Shown: positions 26,571 to 34,727 of the stretch, one piece after another
How positions within the stretch are numbered: the first letter of the stretch is position 1
Layout: every line of letters begins with the position of its first letter
Assembly (NCBI GenBank): GCA_002331485.1
Contig: DCYS01000037.1
Span: 1 to 64,000 of the forward strand
Reading direction: 5' to 3'
DNA from: Flavobacteriales bacterium UBA2104
GTDB lineage: Bacteria > Bacteroidota > Bacteroidia > Flavobacteriales_D > Crocinitomicaceae
Length of the DNA stretch: 64,000 nucleotides
The notes under the pieces: generated by a model
Database searches by the model: none
What the model was told of the DNA's origin: nothing
Seen by the model: only the letters and a program-made list of their open reading frames with translations
Made by a program: the position numbers and the translations under genes

Positions 26571-26990
26571 ATGAACTGGGGAAAAGGAATAGCATTAACG
26601 TTGATCGCATTTATTGCCTTTATTGTCACTCTTGGAGTCAAAATGATGAGGGCGGACGCTGACTTAGTCAGTGAAGACTACTATATCAAAGAGGTAAAAT
26701 ATGGTAATGAGATAACAGCTCAGGAAAATGCAAGATCAGCTCAGGTAAAATTAACAAAAGACGTTAGCAACGATGGAGTCATGTTCTCAATTGATCAAGC
26801 AACGATAGCATCAGGCAAGCTCAAGCTAATAAGATCAAATGACCCTGGAATGGATGTGAATGTTGATCTTAAAGGGAAGAATGTGTTCATCGATCAAGAG
26901 AAACTAAGTTCAGGAAAGTACGATGTTGTAATCGATTGGAATGACAAAAACAAATCGTATCAAGTAAGAGATGTTCTATGGATTCCTTAA
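26571..26990 (+). CDS. fixH: FixH-family cbb3 oxidase assembly protein
   Basis: A 139-residue protein with one N-terminal membrane helix (about 6-26, GIALTLIAFIAFIVTLGVKM), then the FixH-family sequence ADLVSEDYYIKEVKYGNEI and a beta-rich periplasmic domain. FixH/CcoH is needed for stability or assembly of cbb3 oxidase. It overlaps the following TauE/SafE-type gene by 13 bases, so the two are translationally coupled. Confidence 0.88.
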   Translation: MNWGKGIALTLIAFIAFIVTLGVKMMRADADLVSEDYYIKEVKYGNEITAQENARSAQVKLTKDVSNDGVMFSIDQATIASGKLKLIRSNDPGMDVNVDLKGKNVFIDQEKLSSGKYDVVIDWNDKNKSYQVRDVLWIP

Positions 26991-27769
26991 TTCAAATCAT
27001 ATTGATAGGTGGGTTGCTAGGACTTGTTTCGAATTTACACTGTATTGGCATGTGTGGTCCAATTGCCATGGCCCTGCCCCTAAACAGATCGAGTAAGCTG
27101 AAAGTTGTTGGGGGAATTTCGATCTATACGATCGGAAGAAGCCTTGGGTATGCAGGACTTGGGTTGATCGTTGGGCTCATTGGGTTAAGCGCCAATCTTT
27201 TAGGTGTACTGCAATGGCTAAGTATATTTACAGGTGTATTCATATTGATCTATGCATGGACAGGATATATCAGTGGAAAAAACAGCAATCTATTCATCAA
27301 CAAACTTTTGATGAAGACAATGGGTAGATTGATGAAACGATCAAAAAATCGAAGTAACCTAAAATTATTGAGCATTGGATTTCTCAATGCCTTCTTACCA
27401 TGTGGAATGGTATATGTTGCTCTTTTAGGAGCTATGAACACAGGAGGGATTCAAGGATCAATTATTTACATGATCGCTTTCGGGATAGGTACCTTACCTG
27501 GATTTATTTTCTTGGGTGTCTTAAAGGATCAATTAAAGAAAATTAGTCTATTTCGTAAAAAAACGGTACTGGCCACTCTAATATCAGTCGTTGGAATTTT
27601 CATGATCTTGAGAGGACTTAATCTGGGAATTCCTTATATCAGTCCAAAAGTAGAAATGATGGTTTCAAAAAACCAACCTGAAAGCTCTAATACCGAGAAA
27701 GCTAAGGAGATAACGATAGAAGCTGAACTGTCGTGTTGTTCCAATTCAAAAGACGAATGTGAGAAATAA
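26978..27769 (+). CDS. TauE/SafE-family membrane protein with Cys motifs (cbb3 operon member)
   Basis: A 263-residue membrane protein with about six helices. The first helix carries LHCIGMCGP, a later one NAFLPCGMVYVAL, which is the Cys-containing pattern of the sulfite exporter TauE/SafE branch that sits beside cbb3 assembly genes (COG2836). These resemble DsbD-like thiol or copper carriers. The tail, SCCSNSKDECEK, adds three more cysteines that look like a metal-binding appendage. The gene begins inside fixH, supporting a role in oxidase copper or thiol delivery. Function of this branch is not settled. Confidence 0.85.
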   Translation: MDSLIQIILIGGLLGLVSNLHCIGMCGPIAMALPLNRSSKLKVVGGISIYTIGRSLGYAGLGLIVGLIGLSANLLGVLQWLSIFTGVFILIYAWTGYISGKNSNLFINKLLMKTMGRLMKRSKNRSNLKLLSIGFLNAFLPCGMVYVALLGAMNTGGIQGSIIYMIAFGIGTLPGFIFLGVLKDQLKKISLFRKKTVLATLISVVGIFMILRGLNLGIPYISPKVEMMVSKNQPESSNTEKAKEITIEAELSCCSNSKDECEK

Positions 27770-27805
27770 TAGTACAAGTGGTTTACGAACGGAACTAATT
27801 TGTAC

Positions 27806-27813
27806 TATTTTTG
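27806..27813 (+). promoter_or_regulatory. Candidate promoter for the rhodanese-DUF2892 pair
   Basis: TATTTTTG is a perfect -7 match 16 bases upstream of the rhodanese ATG. TTTA at 27782-27785, one base off TTTG, is separated from it by 20 bases, the usual spacing of Bacteroidota promoters. Confidence 0.5.
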
Positions 27814-27829
27814 AAAAAAAAACATTATC

Positions 27830-28138
27830 ATGGAAAATCTATCTCAAGAAGATTGGAAACAAAAACTTTCGTCTACTGATGATGCAATTATTCTGGATGT
27901 CCGAACTCCTCAGGAATGGGCAGAAGGGATCATACCAGGGGCAGAAAAACTCGACTTTCTTGACTCATCGAATTTCATGAATGAGATAAAAGAAATGGAC
28001 AAAGACAAAAACTATTTTGTCTATTGCCGCAGTGGAAACAGAAGTGGTCAAGCTTGCCAGATCATGGATCAACTTGGATTCAAAGGAGCATTCAACCTTA
28101 TCGGCGGAATGATGGAGTGGCAAGGTGAAACTGAATAA
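27830..28138 (+). CDS. Single-domain rhodanese sulfurtransferase
   Basis: A 102-residue cytoplasmic protein consisting of one rhodanese domain: IILDVRTPQEWAEGIIPGA, active Cys66 in YFVYCRSGNRSGQAC and FNLIGGMMEWQG. There is no signal peptide. The CRSGNRS loop is the usual form for small PspE/GlpE-like sulfurtransferases. It is followed after 9 bases by a DUF2892 membrane protein; fused rhodanese-DUF2892 proteins (YgaP-like) exist, so the two products probably work together in sulfur transfer. Confidence 0.9.
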   Translation: MENLSQEDWKQKLSSTDDAIILDVRTPQEWAEGIIPGAEKLDFLDSSNFMNEIKEMDKDKNYFVYCRSGNRSGQACQIMDQLGFKGAFNLIGGMMEWQGETE

Positions 28139-28147
28139 ATCACCAAC

Positions 28148-28354
28148 ATGGAAGTAAATCTAAGTACAGCTGATAGGGTAATCAGATTTCTACTATTTGT
28201 GTCTGCAATGGTACTTTTTCTATTTGAGATCGTTACGGGGTGGTTAGCCTATACATTAGTAATCGTTGGAACGATATTTCTTCTGACTAGCTTAATGAGC
28301 TTTTGCCCGATTTACAAAGTATTAGGGATACGATCCTGTAAGAAGTCAACGTAA
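28148..28354 (+). CDS. DUF2892 (YgaP-like) small membrane protein
   Basis: A 68-residue protein with two hydrophobic helices (about 11-28 and 32-48), beginning LSTADRVIRFLLFV and ending FCPIYKVLGIRSC, the DUF2892 signature with two conserved cysteines. In YgaP a rhodanese domain is fused to such a membrane part; here the same pieces are separate adjacent genes. A bidirectional terminator follows 10 bases after the stop. Confidence 0.85.
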   Translation: MEVNLSTADRVIRFLLFVSAMVLFLFEIVTGWLAYTLVIVGTIFLLTSLMSFCPIYKVLGIRSCKKST

Positions 28355-28363
28355 AGCATTAAT

Positions 28364-28395
28364 AAAAAAAGCGGATGATGATCATCCGCTTTTTT
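28364..28395. terminator. Bidirectional intrinsic terminator
   Basis: GCGGATG at 28371-28377 pairs with CATCCGC at 28383-28389 around a 5-base loop, with an A-run before and T-run after. It lies between the convergent DUF2892 and DUF1573 genes. Confidence 0.88.
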
Positions 28396-28412
28396 ATTCA
28401 ATTATGTTTTTC

Positions 28413-28931
28413 TTAAGGTGTCACATTTCCTTTGATCGTAACTCTTTTTGTCGATCCTGGAATATTAGCCGTTACAGTAACTGATTTTGAAATAGGTTTA
28501 CCTTCCTGACCAGGCTTTGATGTAAATGTAACCTCAAGTTCGCCAGTTTCTCCAGGCATAATGGGCTCCTCTGGCTTATTAGGAACAGTACAACCACATG
28601 AAGCTTTCGCATCATTAACGATCAATGGCTTGTCACCTGTATTCTTAACTGTAAATGTCGTAGAGACCGGCTCACCTTTTGGAATAGTACCAAAATCACG
28701 AGTCAAAGGAGTTATCTCCATAGTCGTTTGCTTTGCAAGACGTTCCTCCTTTTCTTTTTCTCGCTGCTTTCTCCTCTCCTCTGCTGCTTTCTGAAGTTCC
28801 TCAACATTTTCCGTATCTGCAGCCAAAAGAGATCTTTTCTCTCCATCTTTCACTTCGATGTCAACATCCGTAGATTCTTTACATGCAAAAAGTGTAACCG
28901 AACCAACAAGAACAAAAAGTAGTTTTCTCAT
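28413..28931 (-). CDS. DUF1573 lipoprotein
   Basis: A protein of about 172 residues (start chosen at the second Met, 28931; ATG at 28940 adds three residues). It has a lipoprotein signal with LFAC just before ESTDV, a charged coiled-coil-like stretch (about 45-65, EELQKAAEERRKQREKEKEE), then the DUF1573 domain: DFGTIPKGEPVSTTFTVKNTGDKPL, SCGCTVP and FTSKPGQEGKPISK. DUF1573 domains are small beta-sandwiches common in Bacteroidota envelopes; function unknown. A perfect minus-strand -7 element (28950-28957) lies upstream. Confidence 0.88.
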   Translation of the reverse strand: MRKLLFVLVGSVTLFACKESTDVDIEVKDGEKRSLLAADTENVEELQKAAEERRKQREKEKEERLAKQTTMEITPLTRDFGTIPKGEPVSTTFTVKNTGDKPLIVNDAKASCGCTVPNKPEEPIMPGETGELEVTFTSKPGQEGKPISKSVTVTANIPGSTKRVTIKGNVTP

Positions 28932-28949
28932 AATAATCATCTTTATTTA

Positions 28950-28957
28950 CAAATATA
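28950..28957 (-). promoter_or_regulatory. Candidate -7 promoter element for the DUF1573 lipoprotein
   Basis: Minus strand TATATTTG, a perfect TAnnTTTG match, lies 18 bases upstream of the chosen start. No -33 partner is evident. Confidence 0.42.
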
Positions 28958-28977
28958 TAAATCAGATTTATTTCTAT

Positions 28978-30561
28978 TTACCTTTCAACAAGTTCCATTT
29001 TATCATAGCGACCATCCTTTAATGATTGATACGCCTTCATAAAAATTTCGTTCTTCACATTGAAAATTTGGTAAAACGCTGAGTAATCCCATATATTTTG
29101 GGCGATCGACGCTTTTAATCTTATCTGAAGTAGATCTTTACTTATATTATAATCTTCTTCAACAAAAGTCAAATTAGTATCTGCCTTCACTGCATAACCG
29201 AAGAACTCATTCATAAAATCTTCGTCCGTTTCAAAGTCTTCTTTAAAGGCTTGAACATTCTTATAATCATTCAAAATATCGTCTCTGTTATCATTAGCAT
29301 AGTCTAGAGAAAAACGATTTATCACACCCGATCTACTTAGCTTTTTGTAAAATTCAGAATATTCCAAAGTGTCAAGAGGAACAAATATATCTGGCATTAT
29401 TCCTCCACCACCGTAAACATTTCTCTCCTTAACAAGAGTCTTATGCACTAAAGAGTCTGGAAGATCTATACTGTCACGGTGCATCATTTCTCCATTCTCA
29501 TATCTTTCGATATAATCACGGCGATAGTCATCCAAATCATCGTATGGCTTCTGAATAAACCTTCCACTTGGGGTATAGTATCTAGCTATGGTAAGACGTA
29601 ATTGTGCTCCATCAGATAACTCGATTGGTCGTTGTACCAATCCCTTTCCAAAGGATCTTCTTCCAACGATCATACCTCTGTCCCAATCCTGAATCGCTCC
29701 AGATAATATTTCACTGGCAGATGCTGAACTTTCATCGATCAACATTACCAGTCTACCTTTTTCGAAATTCCCTTTTCGCTCTGCTTTAAGAACACTTTTT
29801 GGTTGACGTCTACCTTCAGAGTAAACGATCAATTTATCACCTGATAAAAATTCATCAGCTACATGTTTCGCTCCATATAGAAGTCCCCCTCCATTTCCTT
29901 GAAGATCGAAAATGAGGTCTTTCATTCCTTCTTTCTTTAATTCCTTTATTGCGTCACGTACTTCTTCCTCTGTAGTTCTTGAGAAGTTTGTCAGCTTCAG
30001 ATAACCTGTAGTTTTGTCAACCATGTATGCACTAACAACAGAGTGAACTGGAATTTTATCCCGTGTAACTGTAAATTCAAGCAGCTCTTTCTCTCCCCTA
30101 TCGATTTCTACTTTAACTTTCGTTCCTTTCTCGCCCAAAAGTCTTTCGCGGACTCCTGAATTACGCAGACCTACTCCAGCAACAACCTCATCATCTATCT
30201 TGATGATCTTATCACCAGCTTGAATACCTATCTTCTCGGATGGACCGCCAGGTATAGGATTAACGACTAATAGTGTGTCACGTAAAATATTGAAGCGTAT
30301 TCCAACTCCTACGAAACTACCATTGATCCTTTCATTGGCTTGCTGCACTTCTTCTGCTGGAATATATGTTGAATGTGGATCCAGTTCTTCAAGCATTGAT
30401 ACTATCGCTGCTTCACTGATCTCTTTATTAGGAACTTCATCGACATACATTCTGTCTATGTATGTGTAAACCTCATACATTCTGCGCATGTCAGGATCCT
30501 CCTGACTAAAAATGCTTCCAATCAGAACGACAGAAAATATAATTGTAAGTGTATTTTTCAT
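28978..30561 (-). CDS. S41-family C-terminal processing peptidase
   Basis: A 527-residue secreted protease, starting at ATG 30561 because that gives a clean signal peptide (MKNTLTIIFSVVLIGSIFSQ); a longer frame adds 13 unlikely residues. It has an N-terminal helical region (LDPHSTYIPAEEV), a PDZ domain (about 80-165, FVGVGIRF through GVRERLLGEKG) and the S41 core with FDLQGNGGG, then SSASASEILSGA and RRSFGKGLVQ carrying the Ser-Lys dyad. The tail after about 380 is long and specific to Bacteroidota. Role: periplasmic processing or quality control of envelope proteins. The gene is monocistronic. Confidence 0.93.
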   Translation of the reverse strand: MKNTLTIIFSVVLIGSIFSQEDPDMRRMYEVYTYIDRMYVDEVPNKEISEAAIVSMLEELDPHSTYIPAEEVQQANERINGSFVGVGIRFNILRDTLLVVNPIPGGPSEKIGIQAGDKIIKIDDEVVAGVGLRNSGVRERLLGEKGTKVKVEIDRGEKELLEFTVTRDKIPVHSVVSAYMVDKTTGYLKLTNFSRTTEEEVRDAIKELKKEGMKDLIFDLQGNGGGLLYGAKHVADEFLSGDKLIVYSEGRRQPKSVLKAERKGNFEKGRLVMLIDESSASASEILSGAIQDWDRGMIVGRRSFGKGLVQRPIELSDGAQLRLTIARYYTPSGRFIQKPYDDLDDYRRDYIERYENGEMMHRDSIDLPDSLVHKTLVKERNVYGGGGIMPDIFVPLDTLEYSEFYKKLSRSGVINRFSLDYANDNRDDILNDYKNVQAFKEDFETDEDFMNEFFGYAVKADTNLTFVEEDYNISKDLLQIRLKASIAQNIWDYSAFYQIFNVKNEIFMKAYQSLKDGRYDKMELVER

Positions 30562-30809
30562 AAACGTTAATTTGATATAACTGTGCAAAAACAAGTCCAA
30601 AAGGCTTGCTACACAAGCTAGAACGCTAAAGATAAGGATTTGTTTCTTCTGGATATGCTAATAATTGCTAAAAGTCGAACAGAAGGGTATGAACGGACAA
30701 TAGAGATTTATTCTGGAACTATAATTGTGATATACACAGTAAAATGTTGAAGTTATAATTAGGAAAGACTGAATACAAAAACAAAAAATCACTTATTTCG
30801 CTAAGTAAT

Positions 30810-31721
30810 ATGCGTATTGTTCTTGCCTTAATATTAATCTTTTTGACCTTGGACTCTGCCAAGACTCAGGTTCTAGCATTTGATGAACTTGAAATGAGGT
30901 ATGATCAAGGACACTACAAAAATGTTTATAGAAAAGCTAGAAGACTTTTAGACAAGCCCCAATACGACTTTTCTTACCTTCCAGAGTATTATATTGCATT
31001 AACGAAACTTCAACTAGCTCAGAATGATGTTTGGTTAAAACGTCATAAGTACGCAATAGTTGAAGCGAAAAGGACTTTTGAAGAACTGCAATCAACTCAT
31101 GAAGGCAGAGATTTACTAAAGAGCCATGAATATGAAATTAGTAGTCTGAAAAATGATCTTCGTATTTGGTTAGGAGAATTAAAACTTCAAGGAAAAAAGG
31201 AACAGTTCGAGCTAGTTAACAACATTTTAAATGATGTTTTCGACGATGTTCCCAATGTTATGGATCTACCTGAAGACAGAATAGATCCTGACGAACAAAT
31301 CCAAGTGGAAACTTCCAATTCTTCAATTAGATCGGACAATCGAACGAAGGTGCTTGAAGGCGCTGAGAAACTCCTAGGTGTACCATACAAATGGGCTGGG
31401 AACGATCCTTCTGGTTTCGATTGTAGCGGATTCACATGTTATGTATTCGAAAATCAAGTTGGTAAAAAGATCGATCGCAGAGCTGCTGATCAATATAAGT
31501 CCTCAACGAAGATCAAGCGTAAGCATGTAAAACCAGGAGATCTTATTTTCTTTAAAAACGGATCGAGCATTTCACATGTTGGAATAGTCTTTTCAACTAA
31601 CAACAACAGTATTCAAATGATCCATGCTAGCACGTCGGTTGGAATTTCTATAGTTGATATCTACCAGTCATCGTACTGGAAGCAACGAATTGCAGGGTTT
31701 GGAACTTACCTAGACGACTAA
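30810..31721 (+). CDS. NlpC/P60 cell-wall peptidase
   Basis: A 303-residue secreted protein: signal peptide (about 1-19), a helical, TPR-like N-terminal half (about 25-140) and an NlpC/P60 domain from about 180. The catalytic Cys205 is in PSGFDCSGFTCYVF and the His256 in SSISHVGIV, with HVKPGDLIFFKNG between. It cleaves peptide bonds in peptidoglycan stems. The acidic linker (about 140-170) separates the halves. The stop codon overlaps the convergent membrane-protein gene by 4 bases. Confidence 0.92.
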   Translation: MRIVLALILIFLTLDSAKTQVLAFDELEMRYDQGHYKNVYRKARRLLDKPQYDFSYLPEYYIALTKLQLAQNDVWLKRHKYAIVEAKRTFEELQSTHEGRDLLKSHEYEISSLKNDLRIWLGELKLQGKKEQFELVNNILNDVFDDVPNVMDLPEDRIDPDEQIQVETSNSSIRSDNRTKVLEGAEKLLGVPYKWAGNDPSGFDCSGFTCYVFENQVGKKIDRRAADQYKSSTKIKRKHVKPGDLIFFKNGSSISHVGIVFSTNNNSIQMIHASTSVGISIVDIYQSSYWKQRIAGFGTYLDD

Positions 31722-32245
31722 ATTGATCGCATTCTGCTAACCAACGCCAAGAAAAACAAGAGACTTGTTACTAATGCAACAGGAATAAGAATATACATTG
31801 AGCTCAGTATATTCGTTTCTGCGATAACTAAAATCCCCATTGTAAATAGAAGTATTGCGCTAGAAACACCGCAGACATTCGTGAAATTAACCTGGGAATA
31901 TCGAAAGAACATAGTTGCTGATAACACTCCAACCCCTAGTTGGAGTAATGTCAACGAAATGTAATTTCGCCAAAACATCTCCATGAGATCGGCATCAAAA
32001 ATGGCTAACAAAGGAATCAAAGTGGGTAAAAAAGCAACACTATATACCAGAGAATTAAGTAATTTGCTTTTCACTTCATTTAACTTAAAAAAATAGGCAA
32101 TTGAAAACGAAAGAGTAAGTGCTGACGAAAGAACCAAGTAGGGAGTTAATATCAATGACATCAGAGGATCAGTCAGAATAAACATGACCATCCCAGTAGA
32201 TACGATAAGTGATAATAGAGCTAATATTCCGATAATTCTATTCAT
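31718..32245 (-). CDS. Hypothetical six-helix membrane protein
   Basis: A 175-residue protein with about six hydrophobic helices spanning nearly its whole length (first at 3-24, last at 150-170). I do not recognise a family; there are no charged motifs suggesting catalysis. It follows the agmatinase gene by 31 bases on the same strand and may be cotranscribed with the polyamine genes, but no functional link is visible. Confidence 0.7.
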   Translation of the reverse strand: MNRIIGILALLSLIVSTGMVMFILTDPLMSLILTPYLVLSSALTLSFSIAYFFKLNEVKSKLLNSLVYSVAFLPTLIPLLAIFDADLMEMFWRNYISLTLLQLGVGVLSATMFFRYSQVNFTNVCGVSSAILLFTMGILVIAETNILSSMYILIPVALVTSLLFFLALVSRMRSI

Positions 32246-32276
32246 TGAATCAATTCGTTCCGCTAAATATACGCAA

Positions 32277-33308
32277 TTATTTCTGGTTATTTAAGACGTT
32301 TGCAGCAACGACAAGTTCCCACAAAGCTCTGGAACCAACAATAGCATCCCATTCATTTACACTACCAACCTCACAGAGGTCAAAACCGATGATCTTTTTA
32401 CCAGAATCGACTAATTGAGCAAATAGATATCGAATCTCTTCTAGTTTAAAGCCTCCGGGAACAGGGGTCCCTGTATTCGGACATAACGATGGAGATAATC
32501 CGTCAATGTCAAACGAAATGTAAACAAGGTCAGGTAGTTCGGCTACAATGTCATCAACTTGGGCTTTCCAATTCTGACCATTAAACTGCTGATCTTTTAG
32601 CTGCCAATCAAAGAATGTAATGATCCTATCATCTCTATTGATCTTCTCAACTTCATCTAATGAAACATCTCGAATACCGATTTGTACTAGCTTTGAAACG
32701 CTTCCAACTCTTTCCAGCACATTATAAAAAATACTTGCATGAGATTGATCAAACCCTTCGTAAGATCGTCTAAGATCTGCATGAGCATCGATCTGTAATA
32801 TCCCAAAAGACTCATACTTTTCTCCCAAAGCTTCTATCAGACCTAGTGGCACACTATGCTCTCCACCCAGAACTGCCGGGATCTTATTTCTGCCAATAAG
32901 TTCTGATACTTTTTCTTTAAGTGCATTTCTTAAGTTATCATGTGCTTCATTGGCGGCTGCCAGGAAAAGGGAATGTTCCGAACTTTCCTGTATCTTTCCT
33001 CCCGCTTCAAGATGATCGATATAATCACGACTGGCTGGAGTCATTTGATCATTTATATCAAGCATATCCTCTGAGATCGGCGTCATAAATACTTTAATTG
33101 ACGCACCTTTCTCATTGAGTGGATGAAAAAAATCCAATTGTGTAGATGCATCTAATATTTTCTCTGGCGCTCGACTTGTACCTTTTCGATAAGAGGCTGT
33201 TAGATCCCAAGGCATTGGGATGATTACTATTTCAGCATCTTCTTCACTGACCTCAAATCCGAAAACATTACCATTCTTGATCCCAACATCACTATTTAAC
33301 TCACTCAT
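32277..33308 (-). CDS. speB: Agmatinase/arginase-family ureohydrolase
   Basis: A 343-residue manganese hydrolase of the ureohydrolase superfamily. Metal ligands are visible in AVLGGEHSVPLG, LQIDAHADLRRSYEG and ISFDIDGLSPSLCPNTGTPVPGG. Position next to the spermidine-synthesis fusion points to agmatinase (agmatine to putrescine and urea) rather than arginase or formimidoylglutamase. It overlaps the SpeD-SpeE gene by 8 bases, giving translational coupling. No arginine decarboxylase is encoded in the window, so the agmatine source must lie elsewhere. Confidence 0.87.
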   Translation of the reverse strand: MSELNSDVGIKNGNVFGFEVSEEDAEIVIIPMPWDLTASYRKGTSRAPEKILDASTQLDFFHPLNEKGASIKVFMTPISEDMLDINDQMTPASRDYIDHLEAGGKIQESSEHSLFLAAANEAHDNLRNALKEKVSELIGRNKIPAVLGGEHSVPLGLIEALGEKYESFGILQIDAHADLRRSYEGFDQSHASIFYNVLERVGSVSKLVQIGIRDVSLDEVEKINRDDRIITFFDWQLKDQQFNGQNWKAQVDDIVAELPDLVYISFDIDGLSPSLCPNTGTPVPGGFKLEEIRYLFAQLVDSGKKIIGFDLCEVGSVNEWDAIVGSRALWELVVAANVLNNQK

Positions 33309-34584
33309 CCTTAAGCAGTGTTTTTACGAAGTTAGGCAAGGCTAATGAAGCTCTATGAATAGAAGAATTATAATATCGAAGCCCTTGTTTTTCAACAAAC
33401 TCATCCACTCCAGCTTCATAAATATCGTCAAGTCTCATCATTCCGTCTTTTAACCCGATCTGGAAACTCCACATTCCTGTAGGGTAAGTAGGTACATAGA
33501 AAAGTGAAACGTGAGCATTTTCCGATCCAAAAATACCTTTTATCGCATGATGTAGCTCAGCGAAAGCATTTTCATTAAACTTTGGAGATTCCCCTTGAGC
33601 CACAAGGATTCCTCTATCGTTTAATGCGTTATAGCAATTTTTATAAAAATCTACTGTAAACAAACCTTCTGCCGGACCTACTGGATCAGATCCATCAACA
33701 ATGACAAGATCGTAACTTTCAGCCTCCGCTTTCTTAACGAAATCAATACCATCTCCAACAATGACATTTAAACGTTCATCATCAAATGCAGCAGCTATTG
33801 TTGGTAAGTGTTTTTTACAAGCTTCGATCACCTCACCATCTATTTCAACCATAGTGACCTCTTCGACCTGATCATGTCGCAATACTTCACGAACAGTTCC
33901 TCCATCTCCTCCACCGATCACAAGGACTTTTTTGATATCTCCATGCGCAAATATTGAAGGATGAGCGATCATTTCGTGATAGTGAAACTCATCGTTTTCC
34001 GTTGTCATGAACATATCATCCAATGTCAACAGTTTTCCATATTTAGGGGATTCCAAGATACGCACACGTTGATATGGAGTTTGAACATCATGGAGTACCT
34101 CACCTGTATATCTTAACGAAAGTGCTTGATTTTCGTCTTTATCAGTAAACCAAACATTCCGAGTATACATGTCTGGGTTTTTCCATTCGTCAGCCTTCTG
34201 ACGCATTGTTGATATATCGAAATCATTTCTTGTAAGGAGATTCTTCGATCCCCTCTTCATTTCAATTGCCGAATATGAAGCTGATTTGAAACATTCCTTA
34301 AGATAATCGAATGAGATCCATGCGTCCATTTCCCCGCATGTAAAAAGGTCGACAGCGGCATAACCATACTCAGGCCAGGTATGGATCGCTAAATGACTTT
34401 CTTCAATTACAACAACACCAGATACTCCGTAAGGAGAAAAATGATGGAATGTTGAGTTTATAACTGTTGCACCAGCTTTTGTAGCTGCTTCAACCATGTC
34501 TTTCTCAATTCTTGATACGTCATTCATGATCTCTGGTTCACACCTCATGAACTCAACTAGAATATGATTTCCTAATGCACTCAT
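33301..34584 (-). CDS. speDE: Fused S-adenosylmethionine decarboxylase and spermidine synthase
   Basis: A 427-residue fusion. Residues 1-115 are a class 1B AdoMet decarboxylase: TFHHFSPYGVSGVVVIEES, with predicted self-cleavage before Ser63 in EESHLAIHTWPEYGYAAVD to make the pyruvoyl group, and Cys83. Residues from about 145 are an aminopropyltransferase (spermidine synthase) with DDMFMTTENDEFHYHEM, VLVIGGGDGG (220-229), EVTMVEIDGEVIEACKKHLP and IVDGSDPVGPAEGLF. Together these turn putrescine and SAM into spermidine in one chain. It precedes speB on the minus strand. Confidence 0.93.
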   Translation of the reverse strand: MSALGNHILVEFMRCEPEIMNDVSRIEKDMVEAATKAGATVINSTFHHFSPYGVSGVVVIEESHLAIHTWPEYGYAAVDLFTCGEMDAWISFDYLKECFKSASYSAIEMKRGSKNLLTRNDFDISTMRQKADEWKNPDMYTRNVWFTDKDENQALSLRYTGEVLHDVQTPYQRVRILESPKYGKLLTLDDMFMTTENDEFHYHEMIAHPSIFAHGDIKKVLVIGGGDGGTVREVLRHDQVEEVTMVEIDGEVIEACKKHLPTIAAAFDDERLNVIVGDGIDFVKKAEAESYDLVIVDGSDPVGPAEGLFTVDFYKNCYNALNDRGILVAQGESPKFNENAFAELHHAIKGIFGSENAHVSLFYVPTYPTGMWSFQIGLKDGMMRLDDIYEAGVDEFVEKQGLRYYNSSIHRASLALPNFVKTLLKDE

Positions 34585-34695
34585 TTATGATATTAATTTT
34601 GGTACGAAATTATGTAAAAAGCTTAGAATATTTAGCATAACATAATTATTAAATCAGCGTTTAAAAAGAGGAAGGTTTTCTTTTACTTTTTCTCG

Positions 34696-34703
34696 TAACT
34701 TTG
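34696..34703 (+). promoter_or_regulatory. Candidate -7 promoter element for the flippase gene
   Basis: TAACTTTG is a perfect TAnnTTTG match, 24 bases before the flippase ATG. There is no good -33 element; the region upstream is T-rich. Confidence 0.42.
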
Positions 34704-34727
34704 TTATTCTGAATGAAGGTTTGACCA

